Source: Burkholderia gladioli (GTDB lineage Bacteria; Pseudomonadota; Gammaproteobacteria; Burkholderiales; Burkholderiaceae). Taken from it: DNA of 64,000 bases. Below are positions 48,750 through 57,160 of the stretch, in pieces (the first letter of the stretch is position 1; every line of letters starts with the position of its first letter). Under the pieces are notes generated by a model that was not told where the DNA came from, made no database searches, and saw nothing but the letters and a program-made list of their open reading frames with translations. The stretch lies in contig NZ_CP009322.1 of NCBI RefSeq assembly GCF_000959725.1, positions 2,232,001 to 2,296,000 on the forward strand, given 5' to 3'. The position numbers and the translations under genes are program-made.

Positions 48750-49476
48750 CGTGCCGCCGCCCGCGGCCGTCCCGTTCGACGCGCCGAAACAGCCCGGCGC
48801 GCGCTGCTCGAATTGCGCCACGCGCAACGTCTGCATGCCCTCGGCGCTCACCCATGCCGAGTACCGGCGCCTGGACGCGCTGATCTGCACCACGCGCCAG
48901 GTCAAGCGCGGCGACGCGCTGTTCCATGCCGAGGATCCCTTCACCAGCCTCTACGCGGTGCGCAGCGGCTCGTTCAAGACCGTGGTGATGCATCGCGACG
49001 GCCGCGAGCAGGTCACCGGCTTCCAGATCACCGGCGAGACGCTCGGCCTGGACGGCGTCTGCGAGGGCGTCCACCACTGCGACGCGATCGCGCTAGAGGA
49101 CAGCACCGTGTGCGTCATCCCGTTCGCCCAGCTCGAGGCGGCCTGCCGCGAGATGCGGCTGCTGCAGCAGCACGTGCACCAGTTGCTGGCGGGCGAGATC
49201 GTGCGCGAGTCGCGCGCCATGATGCTGCTCGGCACCATGACGGCCGAGCAGCGCGTGGCCTCGTTCCTGCTGAACCTGTCGGCGCGCTTCAAGGCGCGCG
49301 GGTATTCGCCGGCCGAGTTCAACCTGCGCATGACGCGCGAGGAGATCGGCTGCTACCTGGGGATGACGCTGGAGACGGTCAGCCGCATGCTGTCGAAGTT
49401 CCAGCGCAACGGGCTGATCGATTCGCGCGGCCGGCAGATCCGCATCAACGACGCGCAGGGGCTGGTGCAGGTCTGA
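48712..49476 (+). CDS. FNR-type oxygen-sensing transcriptional regulator
   Basis: A 254-residue Crp/Fnr regulator. The 4Fe-4S ligands are present: Cys32, Cys35, Cys41 (CSNCATRNVC) and Cys134 (STVCVIPF), with the same spacing to the fourth Cys as in E. coli FNR. The cyclic-nucleotide-like fold follows, then a helix-turn-helix TREEIGCYLGMTLETVSRML, whose E..SR residues match those of FNR that read TTGAT-N4-ATCAA sites. It should activate or repress genes when oxygen is low. It overlaps the degenerate receiver gene by 38 bp. The N-terminal 28 residues are Pro/Ala-rich. Confidence 0.92.
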   Translation: MPTATTPATIAHDVPPPAAVPFDAPKQPGARCSNCATRNVCMPSALTHAEYRRLDALICTTRQVKRGDALFHAEDPFTSLYAVRSGSFKTVVMHRDGREQVTGFQITGETLGLDGVCEGVHHCDAIALEDSTVCVIPFAQLEAACREMRLLQQHVHQLLAGEIVRESRAMMLLGTMTAEQRVASFLLNLSARFKARGYSPAEFNLRMTREEIGCYLGMTLETVSRMLSKFQRNGLIDSRGRQIRINDAQGLVQV

Positions 49477-49605
49477 CGGCGGGCGCGGTTTGGGGTGTTT
49501 GAACCGCCGCTTGGGCCGCTTGAACCGTTTGAGCCTCCATCGTCTTCCGAGCGGGCCGGCGCGCCCGCCGGCCCTTCCTCTCGCCCCGCGCGCGCCTTCC
49601 CCGCC

Positions 49606-50307
49606 TCAGCCCGCCTGGCCGTCGGCCTGCGCGACACCCTCCCGCTGCGCATCGAACCTCGCCAGCGTGCCGAGCAGCACGTGCCGGCAATTGCGCACCA
49701 TGCGCGCCTCGGGATCGCGATAGCCGGTCAGCAGCCAGGCCGCGCCGACATTGGTCATCGCGCCGACCAGCGCGAGCCCGGTCAGCCGCGCGTCGGCGCG
49801 CTGCTCCGGATCCTCGGGATCGGTCACGCGCGCCACCGAGACGATCTGCCGGCCGAATTCGAGCAGGTTGCGCTGGTAGGTCATGTCGGTTTCCGCGCTC
49901 ACGCCCATCACCTCCAGCAGCAGCACGCGCGCCGCGCAGGTATCGCGCAGGAAGGCGAAGAACGCGCCCAGCCCGGCATCGACTCGCGCCTCCAGCCCCG
50001 CCTCGCCGGCCTCCGCCAGCGCCGCGCCGACGGCCGCGCGCAGGCGCTCGGCATGGTGCTGGTAGGTGGCCTGCAGCAGCGCGTCGGTGCCGGCGAAGGC
50101 CGCGTAGAAATAACGGTCGTTCAGCTTCGCCTCCTGGCAGAGCGCGCGCACCGTGGTCTTGCGAAAGCCCAGCGTGCCGAACAGGCGCGTTCCGGCCCCG
50201 ATCAGCGCCTCGCGCCGTTCCGCGGCCCGCGCCTCGGCCGCCACGCCGCCATAAGGGCGCCCCTTCCGGCGAGTTTCGAGTGTTTTCTCCATTCCGCTAT
50301 TTGACAT
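49606..50307 (-). CDS. TetR-family transcriptional regulator
   Basis: A 233-residue regulator. The N-terminal HTH spans about residues 30-75 (ALIGAGTRLFGTLGFRKTTV; LCQEAKLNDRYFYAAF). The C-terminal ligand-binding half is helical and specific to this protein. It is divergent from the SDR/monooxygenase/hydrolase operon and probably represses it. ATG 50307 is taken as start; ATG 50292 is an alternative. With the earlier start, its coding sequence touches the -35 box of the divergent promoter. Confidence 0.85.
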   Translation of the reverse strand: MSNSGMEKTLETRRKGRPYGGVAAEARAAERREALIGAGTRLFGTLGFRKTTVRALCQEAKLNDRYFYAAFAGTDALLQATYQHHAERLRAAVGAALAEAGEAGLEARVDAGLGAFFAFLRDTCAARVLLLEVMGVSAETDMTYQRNLLEFGRQIVSVARVTDPEDPEQRADARLTGLALVGAMTNVGAAWLLTGYRDPEARMVRNCRHVLLGTLARFDAQREGVAQADGQAG

Positions 50308-50329
50308 CGCTCAATGGCATGATTAAATT
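50301..50329 (+). promoter_or_regulatory. Sigma-70-like promoter of the SDR/BVMO/hydrolase operon
   Basis: TTGACA (50301-50306, perfect -35) is followed after 17 bp by TAAATT (50324-50329, 4 of 6 matches to TATAAT). A transcript would start near 50336, leaving about 60 nt before the SDR ATG. It overlaps the divergent TetR start, an arrangement suited to repression. Confidence 0.55.
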
Positions 50330-50394
50330 GGTGACGCTCAACACCACATTTAAGCCTCGATTCGACAGCCCGGCAAGCCCCGTGAGGAGATGCG

Positions 50395-51303
50395 ATGAAG
50401 AATTTCACGAACAAAGTGGCCGCGATCACCGGCGCCGGCTCCGGCATGGGACGCAGCCTGGCCGTGGAGCTTGCCCGTCGCGGCTGCGATCTCGCCCTGA
50501 GCGACATCAATGAAATCGCGCTCGCGCAAACCGTCTCGCTATGCAACGCGCAGGGCGTGCGCGTCACCGCGCAGCGCCTGGACGTGGCCTCGCGCGAGGC
50601 GGTGTTCGCCTGGGCCAGCGCCACCCGCGAGGCGCATGGCCGGATCAACCTGATCTTCAACAATGCCGGCGTGTCGCTGACCGCGCCGGCCGAGTCGGTG
50701 AAGATCGAGGATTTCGAGTGGCTGATGGGCATCAACTTCTGGGGCGTGGTGCATGGTACCCAGGCCTTCCTGCCCTACCTGCTCGAATCGGGCGACGGCC
50801 ACGTGATCAATACCTCCAGCCTGTTCGGGCTGATCGCGATGCCAACCCAGAGCACCTACAACGCCAGCAAGTTCGCGGTGCGCGGCTTCACCGAATCGCT
50901 GCGCATGGAGCTGGAGATCGAGGGCGCGCCGGTCAGCGCGACCTGCGTGCATCCGGGCGGGGTGGCCACCAATATCGTCAACGCCTCGCGCATCGACGAG
51001 AAGATCCTCGCGCTGACCGGCCAGGACGTGGAAGCGCATCGCCGCTCCGCCAACAAGCTGATCAACGCCACCAGCGCCGACGAGGCCGCGCGCCAGATCC
51101 TCGCCGGCGTCGAGCGCAATGCGCGCCGCGTGCTGGTGGGCGCCGACGCGCGCCGCCTGGACCGCCTCGCGCGCCTGTTCGGCTCGGCCTACCAGGTCTT
51201 CGTGCTGCGTTTCGTGCGCCAGTCGCGCCAGCGCAACTTCCAGCGCCACGGCTCGGGCCGGGCGAATCCCGCTTCGTCGACCACCACCAGGGACGCCGCA
51301 TGA
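50395..51303 (+). CDS. Short-chain dehydrogenase/reductase
   Basis: A 302-residue classical SDR. The NAD(P) motif is TGAGSGMGRSLA (residues 13-24), NNAG follows, and the active site has Ser in NTSSLFG and Tyr-x3-Lys in YNASKFAV. It oxidises or reduces an alcohol/ketone. GAGGAG lies 5 nt before the ATG. It is the first gene of an operon: the next gene overlaps its stop by 4 nt. A product ketone would be a substrate for the following monooxygenase. The C-terminal 40 residues are extra to the usual SDR and Arg-rich. Confidence 0.88.
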   Translation: MKNFTNKVAAITGAGSGMGRSLAVELARRGCDLALSDINEIALAQTVSLCNAQGVRVTAQRLDVASREAVFAWASATREAHGRINLIFNNAGVSLTAPAESVKIEDFEWLMGINFWGVVHGTQAFLPYLLESGDGHVINTSSLFGLIAMPTQSTYNASKFAVRGFTESLRMELEIEGAPVSATCVHPGGVATNIVNASRIDEKILALTGQDVEAHRRSANKLINATSADEAARQILAGVERNARRVLVGADARRLDRLARLFGSAYQVFVLRFVRQSRQRNFQRHGSGRANPASSTTTRDAA

Positions 51304-52910
51304 ACACCACCACCGGCTGGCAGCCGTCCGCGACGGCCAACCCGGGCGCCGCCCGCCCCACCACGAGTTCCACCGCCGCCCGCGCCGCCGGCGAGGGCGA
51401 GGCGCAGGCCGGCACCGAGCTCGACGTGCTGATCGTCGGCGCCGGGCTGTCCGGCGTGGGCGCCGCCTGGCACCTGCGCGAACGCTGCCCCTGGGCGAGC
51501 TTCGCGATCCTGGAGAGCCGCGCCAGCCTGGGCGGCACCTGGGACCTGTTCCGCTACCCCGGCGTGCGCTCGGATTCCGACATGTTCACGCTCGGCTACA
51601 GCTTCCGCCCCTGGCACAGCGACAACGCGATCTCGGAAGGCGCGGCGATCCTCGACTACATCCGCGACACCGCGCGCGAATCCGGTATCGATCGCGAGAT
51701 CCGCTACCGGCACCGCGTGACCGGCGCGAACTGGGATTCGGCCAGCGCGCGCTGGAGCGTCGATGTGCTGCGCGGCGAGGGCGACGAGCAGCAGGCGCTG
51801 CGCTTCACCTGCCGCTTCCTCTACATGTGCAGCGGTTACTACGACTACGAGAACGGCCACGCGCCGAGCTGGCCCGGGATGGACCAGTACCACGGCCGCA
51901 TCGTCCATCCGCAGCACTGGCCGCAGGATCTCGACTACCGCGGCAAGCGCGTGGTGGTGATCGGCAGCGGCGCGACCGCCGTCACCCTGGTGCCCTCGAT
52001 GGCACGCGAGGCCGCCCACGTGACCATGCTGCAGCGCTCGCCCACCTACATCGTCTCGCTGCCGGCACGCGACAAGCTGGCGATGCGGCTGCGCCGCTGG
52101 CTGCCGGCCGGGCTCGCGCACCGCCTGGTGCGCACCAAGAACGTGCTGCTGACGATGTACCTGTATCGCCTCTCGCGGCGCCGCCCGGAAGCCACCAAGC
52201 GCTTCATCCTGAACGCCGCGAGCCGCCAGCTCGGCCCCGACTTCGACATCGCCCGGCACCTGACGCCGCGCTACCAGCCCTGGGACCAGCGCCTCTGCCT
52301 GGTGCCGAACGGCGACCTGTTCAAGTCGATCCGGGCCGGCCAGGCCTCGATCGTCACCGACGAGATCGAGCGCTTCACGCCCGGCGGCCTGCAGTTGAAG
52401 AGCGGCCAGACGCTGGAGGCCGACGTGGTGGTGACCGCCACCGGGCTCAAGGTGCGCATGCTCGGCGGCGCCGCGGTGAAGGTCGACGGCCGCCCGGTCG
52501 AGTTCGGCGAGGCCGTCTCCTACAAGGGCATGATGGCCAGCGGCGTGCCGAACCTGGCCACCTCGTTCGGCTACACCAATGCGTCCTGGACGCTCAAGGC
52601 CGAGCTGATCACGCTCTACGTCTGCCGGCTGCTGAACCACATGCGCGCGCACGGCTACGACAGCTGCACGCCGACGCTCGACGATCCGGCCATGTCGCGC
52701 ATGCCGGCGGTCGACCTGAGCTCGGGGTATATTCAGCGGGCCGCGGCCCTGCTGCCGAAGCAGGGCCTGCGCAATCCCTGGAAGTCGCACCAGAACTACG
52801 CGCGCGACCTCGCGCTGCTGCGCTTCGGCTCGCTGACCGACCCGGAAATGCGCTTCGCGCGCCGCCCGGCCGCGCCGGCCGCCGCGCGCGCCACGTCCGA
52901 ATCCCTCTAA
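51300..52910 (+). CDS. Baeyer-Villiger-type flavin monooxygenase
   Basis: A 536-residue FAD/NADPH monooxygenase. The FAD motif is VLIVGAGLSGVGAAWHL (about 43-59), and the second Rossmann motif is VVIGSGATAVTLVP. Between them is the Baeyer-Villiger fingerprint in the form YHGRIVHPQHWP, with Tyr in place of the first Phe. GTWDLFRYPGVRSDSDM and the overall layout resemble EthA-like enzymes. It would insert oxygen next to a ketone to make an ester. A 37-residue Thr/Ala-rich N-terminus precedes the fold. It lies between an SDR (4-nt overlap) and an alpha/beta hydrolase. Confidence 0.9.
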   Translation: MNTTTGWQPSATANPGAARPTTSSTAARAAGEGEAQAGTELDVLIVGAGLSGVGAAWHLRERCPWASFAILESRASLGGTWDLFRYPGVRSDSDMFTLGYSFRPWHSDNAISEGAAILDYIRDTARESGIDREIRYRHRVTGANWDSASARWSVDVLRGEGDEQQALRFTCRFLYMCSGYYDYENGHAPSWPGMDQYHGRIVHPQHWPQDLDYRGKRVVVIGSGATAVTLVPSMAREAAHVTMLQRSPTYIVSLPARDKLAMRLRRWLPAGLAHRLVRTKNVLLTMYLYRLSRRRPEATKRFILNAASRQLGPDFDIARHLTPRYQPWDQRLCLVPNGDLFKSIRAGQASIVTDEIERFTPGGLQLKSGQTLEADVVVTATGLKVRMLGGAAVKVDGRPVEFGEAVSYKGMMASGVPNLATSFGYTNASWTLKAELITLYVCRLLNHMRAHGYDSCTPTLDDPAMSRMPAVDLSSGYIQRAAALLPKQGLRNPWKSHQNYARDLALLRFGSLTDPEMRFARRPAAPAAARATSESL

Positions 52911-52928
52911 CGAGACAAGGGGAATGCC

Positions 52929-53903
52929 GTGATCGCTCAACTGATCGCCATCGTCGTCGCCATCTACGTCGTGCTGTTCGGCTTCACGCAGTTCACCGCC
53001 TACCAGGTGCGGCGCCGCTTCCCGCCCGAGGGCAAGTTCGTCGACATCGACGGCGACCGCCTGCACTACGTCGACTACGGCAGCGGCCCGCCGATCGTGA
53101 TGGTGCACGGCCTGTGCGGCCAGCTTCGCAACTTCGCCTATCTCGAGCTGCCGCGCCTGGCGCAATCGCACCGCGTGATCGTGGTCGACCGCGCCGGCTC
53201 CGGCCGCTCGACGCGCGGCCCGGGCTCGCAGGCCAACGTCTATGCCCAGGCGCGCACCATCGCGCGCTTCATCGCCACGCTCGGGCTCGAGAAGCCGTTG
53301 CTGGTGGGGCACTCGCTGGGCGGCGCGATCGCGCTCGCGGTCGGTCTCGACCATCCCGACAGCGTGAGCCGGATCGCGCTGATCGCGCCGCTCACGCATA
53401 CCGAGACCGAGCCGCCCGCCGCCTTCAAGGGCCTGGCGCTGCGCTGGCCGCTGCTGCGCCGCTTCGCCTCGCTGACGATGGGCATCCCGGTGATGATCCT
53501 GCAAAGCCGCAAGGCGATCGACGCGATCTTCGCGCCCGAGCCGGTGCCGCGCGACTTCCCGATCAAGGGCGGTGGGCTGATGGGGCTGCGTCCCGAGGCG
53601 TTCTACGCAGCCTCATCGGACCTGGTGGCCGCGCCCGAGGACCTGCCCGAGATGGAACGCCGCTACCCGACGCTGGGCGTGCCGGTCAGCGTGCTGTATG
53701 GCCGCCAGGACGCGATCCTCAGCTACCGCAAGCACGGCGAGGCCTTGAAGCAGAAACTGCCGGGTATCGAGCTGACGCTGGTGGAAGGCGGGCACATGCT
53801 GCCCGTGACGCAGCCGGTGCAAACCACCGACTGGATTCGCGAGGTGGCGGCGCAGGCGGCCGAGCCGGCGGCGCCCGTGGCACGGGCCGCGGCGGGACGC
53901 TGA
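52929..53903 (+). CDS. Alpha/beta-hydrolase with N-terminal membrane helix
   Basis: A 324-residue hydrolase starting at GTG 52929 with AAGGGGAA upstream; a nearby ATG (52924) is out of frame. Residues 1-22 form a hydrophobic anchor (MIAQLIAIVVAIYVVLFGF). The oxyanion HG is in VMVHGLCGQ, the nucleophile Ser in GHSLGG, and the C-terminal His in EGGHMLPVTQP. It would hydrolyse an ester, such as that made by the monooxygenase 18 bp upstream. The tail is Ala-rich. Membrane attachment suggests a lipophilic substrate. Confidence 0.86.
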   Translation: MIAQLIAIVVAIYVVLFGFTQFTAYQVRRRFPPEGKFVDIDGDRLHYVDYGSGPPIVMVHGLCGQLRNFAYLELPRLAQSHRVIVVDRAGSGRSTRGPGSQANVYAQARTIARFIATLGLEKPLLVGHSLGGAIALAVGLDHPDSVSRIALIAPLTHTETEPPAAFKGLALRWPLLRRFASLTMGIPVMILQSRKAIDAIFAPEPVPRDFPIKGGGLMGLRPEAFYAASSDLVAAPEDLPEMERRYPTLGVPVSVLYGRQDAILSYRKHGEALKQKLPGIELTLVEGGHMLPVTQPVQTTDWIREVAAQAAEPAAPVARAAAGR

Positions 53904-54149
53904 GCCGCATCGACATGGCAAGGCGGCGAGTTCCGCCGGGGCCGTGCGCGCCACACTGATCCGGTCGAACCTCGCCGCCGACCCGGGCGCTCGCGCACCC
54001 GGGCCTGCCACTTCATGGAACACCGCCGGCCGGCGGTTTATTCCATCGCGCGGGCCAATCCCCGCCCGCTTCCCATCCCCGCCTCGCGAACGCCCGGCGC
54101 GCGATCCGATTACAATCGCGCACTTCGAACCGTCACCGGGATTCGCACC

Positions 54150-54572
54150 ATGAAGCCTCTGATCGCATCGGCCCTGACAGCGGCCTTCTCCGTGGCCCTG
54201 AGCCTGACCGCCACGGCCGCGCTGGCCGATACCCCCGACGGCGGCGGCGCGGCCAGCCAGCCGAGCCAGCCCTGCGCGATCGGCATGGCCAACGGCGTGG
54301 CCGGCACCACGGCGAGCCTGCGCGAATACCTGTCGCTGCCGGAGCGGGACCGCTTCCGCTACCTGATGGACAACCAGCTCAGTTGCAAGATCTCCGACGA
54401 GGGCCGCGCCTCGGGCTGCGCCGGCCTGACCAACCTGCGGCGCGATCGCGTCAGCGTCTACGACGACAGCGACAGCACGGTGACCACCGTGGTCGCGCGC
54501 GTCGATCTCGACCAGGGCACCTTCCCGGTGATGGTCGACCTGCCCAAGGCCAATCTCAAGTGCGAGCGCTGA
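54150..54572 (+). CDS. Hypothetical exported protein
   Basis: A 140-residue protein with a clear signal peptide (MKPLIASALTAAFSVALSLT, cleavage near ALADT at about 26). The mature part has four Cys (CAIG, LSCK, SGCAG, LKCER), which could form two disulphides, and a segment of beta-strand-like residues (STVTTVVARVDL). No family is recognised. It is monocistronic, with 246 bp upstream and a convergent aminotransferase gene 37 bp downstream. Confidence 0.6.
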   Translation: MKPLIASALTAAFSVALSLTATAALADTPDGGGAASQPSQPCAIGMANGVAGTTASLREYLSLPERDRFRYLMDNQLSCKISDEGRASGCAGLTNLRRDRVSVYDDSDSTVTTVVARVDLDQGTFPVMVDLPKANLKCER

Positions 54573-54609
54573 GCGCGCGCCCGATTGCACGCGACGCCCG
54601 CCAGCGGGC

Positions 54610-55818
54610 TCAATCGATTTCCAGCGCGCGCCGCACCGACACCGCGATCGCATCGGCGGCCAGCCGCACCTCGTCGAGCGAGGGGAAGGACGGCGCGATC
54701 CTCAGGTAGCTGTCGTCGGGATCCTCGCGATACGGGAACACCGCGCCGGCCGGCGTCAGCACCAGACCGGCCTCGCCCGCCAGCGCGACCACGCGCTTCG
54801 CCTGGCCCGGCGGCAAGGCCAGGCCGATGAAGTAGCCGCCTTCGGGCCGGCTCCAGCTCACCCCCGCCAGGCCGCCGAGCCGTGCGGCCAGCCCTTCCTG
54901 CACCGCATCGAACTTCGGCCGCAGGAGCGCGCGATGGCCGTCCATCAGCGACTCCAGGCCCGCGCGATCGCGCAGCGCATGCACGTGCCGCAGTTGGTTG
55001 AGCTTGTCCGGGCCGATCGAGCGCGCCCCCGCGTGACGCGCCCACCAGTCGAGATTGCGCGTCGAGGAGGCCAGGAAGGCCACGCCGGCGCCGCCGAAGG
55101 TCACCTTCGACAGCGAGGCGAACACGAAGGCGCGATCGGGATGGCCGGCCGCCGCGCAGGCCGCCAGCAGGTTCGGCGTGGCGTGCCGGGTCTCGCCCAG
55201 GTGATGGAAGCGGTAGGCGTCGTCCCAGACCAGCCGGAAATCGGGCGCCGCGGCGGGCATCGCCGCCAGCCGGTTCACCGTGCTCGCCGAGTAGATCGCC
55301 CCGCTCGGGTTGCTGTAGAGCGGCACGCACCAGATGCCGCGAATCGAGGCGTCGTCGCGCACCAGCGCCTCGACGATATCCATGTCGGGGCCGTCCTCGC
55401 GCATCGGTACCGCGATCATGCGGATCCCGAGCGTCTCGCAGATCGTGAAGTGGCGGTCGTAGCCCGGCACCGGGCACAGCATCGCCACCTCCTGGCCGCG
55501 CCACGGCGCGCCGCCCGGCAGGCCGTGCAGCGTCGCGAAGGCGAGCACGTCGTGCATCAGTTCCAGGCTCGAATTGCCGGCCGCCACCACCTGCTCCGGC
55601 TCGACCTCGAGCAGCGCCGCGCCGAACTCGCGCGCTTCCGGCAGGCCCAGCCCGAAGCCGTAGTTGCGGCAATCGGCGCCGTCGCGCGCGAGATATCCGG
55701 GGTCGCCGGCCTCGGCGAACCGGCGCGTGGCCAGGTCGAGCTGGGCCGGCGCGGGCTTGCCTCGCGACATGTCGAGGCGCAGCCCGCGCTGCCGGAATTC
55801 GTCGTAGTTCGAGAACAT
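54610..55818 (-). CDS. PLP-dependent class I/II aminotransferase
   Basis: A 402-residue aminotransferase. The PLP-binding Lys is in FASLSKVTFGGAG, and the phosphate/ring segments NSSLELMHDVL, CPVPGYDRH and PLYSNPSGAIYS are typical of the fold-type I family. PF12897-type aspartate/alanine aminotransferases are the closest by feel. ATG 55818 (MFSNYDEF) is chosen because GGGGAG stands 9 nt upstream; ATG 55827 lies too near that site. It is divergent from a LysR regulator. Substrate unknown. Confidence 0.85.
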   Translation of the reverse strand: MFSNYDEFRQRGLRLDMSRGKPAPAQLDLATRRFAEAGDPGYLARDGADCRNYGFGLGLPEAREFGAALLEVEPEQVVAAGNSSLELMHDVLAFATLHGLPGGAPWRGQEVAMLCPVPGYDRHFTICETLGIRMIAVPMREDGPDMDIVEALVRDDASIRGIWCVPLYSNPSGAIYSASTVNRLAAMPAAAPDFRLVWDDAYRFHHLGETRHATPNLLAACAAAGHPDRAFVFASLSKVTFGGAGVAFLASSTRNLDWWARHAGARSIGPDKLNQLRHVHALRDRAGLESLMDGHRALLRPKFDAVQEGLAARLGGLAGVSWSRPEGGYFIGLALPPGQAKRVVALAGEAGLVLTPAGAVFPYREDPDDSYLRIAPSFPSLDEVRLAADAIAVSVRRALEID

Positions 55819-55978
55819 CGCTTGCATCTCCCCGCCGCGTCGCGCGGCATCGCGTGTGATGGAACGGCCGGCTGTCGAATCGCGTTCGATCCTGTCTCGA
55901 TCGGGTCGCTTCGACGACATGACGCCCAGTATGCGCAGCGGTCAGCCATCAGACAAACGCGTTATATTGAAGCTTTCG

Positions 55979-55993
55979 TTCAGTTTTTCTGAA
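55979..55993. promoter_or_regulatory. LysR-type dyad between the aminotransferase and LysR genes
   Basis: TTCAG (55979-55983) and CTGAA (55989-55993) are a perfect dyad around TTTTT, and it contains a T-N11-A core (55980 and 55992). It ends 4 bp before the LysR start and about 160 bp upstream of the aminotransferase start. Autoregulation and control of the divergent gene would fit. Confidence 0.5.
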
Positions 55994-55997
55994 GACA

Positions 55998-56849
55998 ATG
56001 AAATCCCTCGATCTCGACGTGCTGGCGATGGTGGTGGCGGTGGCCGATGGCGGCAGCTTCGTGCGCGGCGCGGCCCGCGTGCATCGTTCGCAATCGGCGC
56101 TGAGCATGCAGATCCGCGCGCTGGAGCAGTCGCTCGGCAAGCTGCTGTTCGTACGCGGCGCGCGCAACGTGGTGCCGACGCCCGACGGCGAGACCCTGGT
56201 CGCCTACGCGCGGCGCCTGCTGGCGCTGCGCGACGAGGCCTGGGCCGCGATCGTCCATCCCGAGGTCAAGGGGCGCGTGACGATCGGCGTGCCCGACGAC
56301 TACGCCTCCTCGCTGCTGCCGCCGGTGCTGCGCAAGTTCTCGGCACGCTACCCGAAGGTCGAGATCCAGGTGGTCGGCCTGCCGAGCCGGGCACTCGCGC
56401 CGCTGCTCAAGGACAACCGCATCGACCTGGCCTGCGTGACGCGCATGCGCGGCCTGAACGGCGCCTTCGTGCGCGCCGAGCCGATGGTCTGGGCCGGGCC
56501 GCCCGGCGGCGGCCCGGTATGGGACGAGCGCCCGCTGCCGGTGGCGCTGTTCGGCACCGGCAGCGTCGCGCGCGCCAACGCGATCCGCGCGCTGGAGGCG
56601 GCCGGCATCGCGTTTCGCACTTCCTACGAAAGCCCGAGCCTGATGGGCCTGTTCAGCATGGTCGAGGCCGGGCTCGCGATCGCGCCGTTGGCGCGCTGCG
56701 CGGTGCCGGCGCATTTCTCGCAGCAGGGGCCCGCGCACGGCCTACCGGCGCTGCCCGATCTCGACATCGTGCTGGCGCGCAGCGCGCGCTCGAACCGCCC
56801 GCCCTGCGATTTCCTGGCCGACCAGTTGCTGTCCGAGCTCAGTATCTGA
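55998..56849 (+). CDS. LysR-family transcriptional regulator
   Basis: A 283-residue LysR protein. The HTH is MKSLDLDVLAMVVAVADGGS followed by AARVHRSQSALSMQIRALEQ. The effector domain starts near residue 90 (VTIGVPDDYASSLLPPVLRK). It is divergent from the aminotransferase gene, the usual arrangement for a regulator and its target. Length is slightly short but complete. Effector unknown. Confidence 0.86.
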   Translation: MKSLDLDVLAMVVAVADGGSFVRGAARVHRSQSALSMQIRALEQSLGKLLFVRGARNVVPTPDGETLVAYARRLLALRDEAWAAIVHPEVKGRVTIGVPDDYASSLLPPVLRKFSARYPKVEIQVVGLPSRALAPLLKDNRIDLACVTRMRGLNGAFVRAEPMVWAGPPGGGPVWDERPLPVALFGTGSVARANAIRALEAAGIAFRTSYESPSLMGLFSMVEAGLAIAPLARCAVPAHFSQQGPAHGLPALPDLDIVLARSARSNRPPCDFLADQLLSELSI

Positions 56850-57160
56850 GCTGCCGGACAGACGAAAGCCTGCGGCCGAAGCCGCACGCGGAAACGCGAA
56901 TTCCCGTCGCCGGGCGCGAAGCCCTGTGCCGCGCGCCGGCGCGGGTTTCATTTCGTGCGCATCGATGCTGCATCGCATCAGGCGCACGCCTGTCGCTCTC
57001 TCGCCACTTAAATCGCCGATGCCTCGCGCACGCGCCTGATTTGCTCCGATAATCAGGCTGGATGCGCGCCGGGCCGGATGCGCGCTGGCCCGGCGCAGGC
57101 CGGCCGCAACCTGCCTCGCGAAGCGCCGTTATCGTTCGTTCCGTCGCACCCGCCCACCTC
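56850..57160. other. Intergenic region upstream of the diguanylate cyclase
   Basis: About 310 bp. No gene, terminator or convincing promoter was found. Short Arg-rich frames on both strands appear to be random consequences of high GC. Confidence 0.4.
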
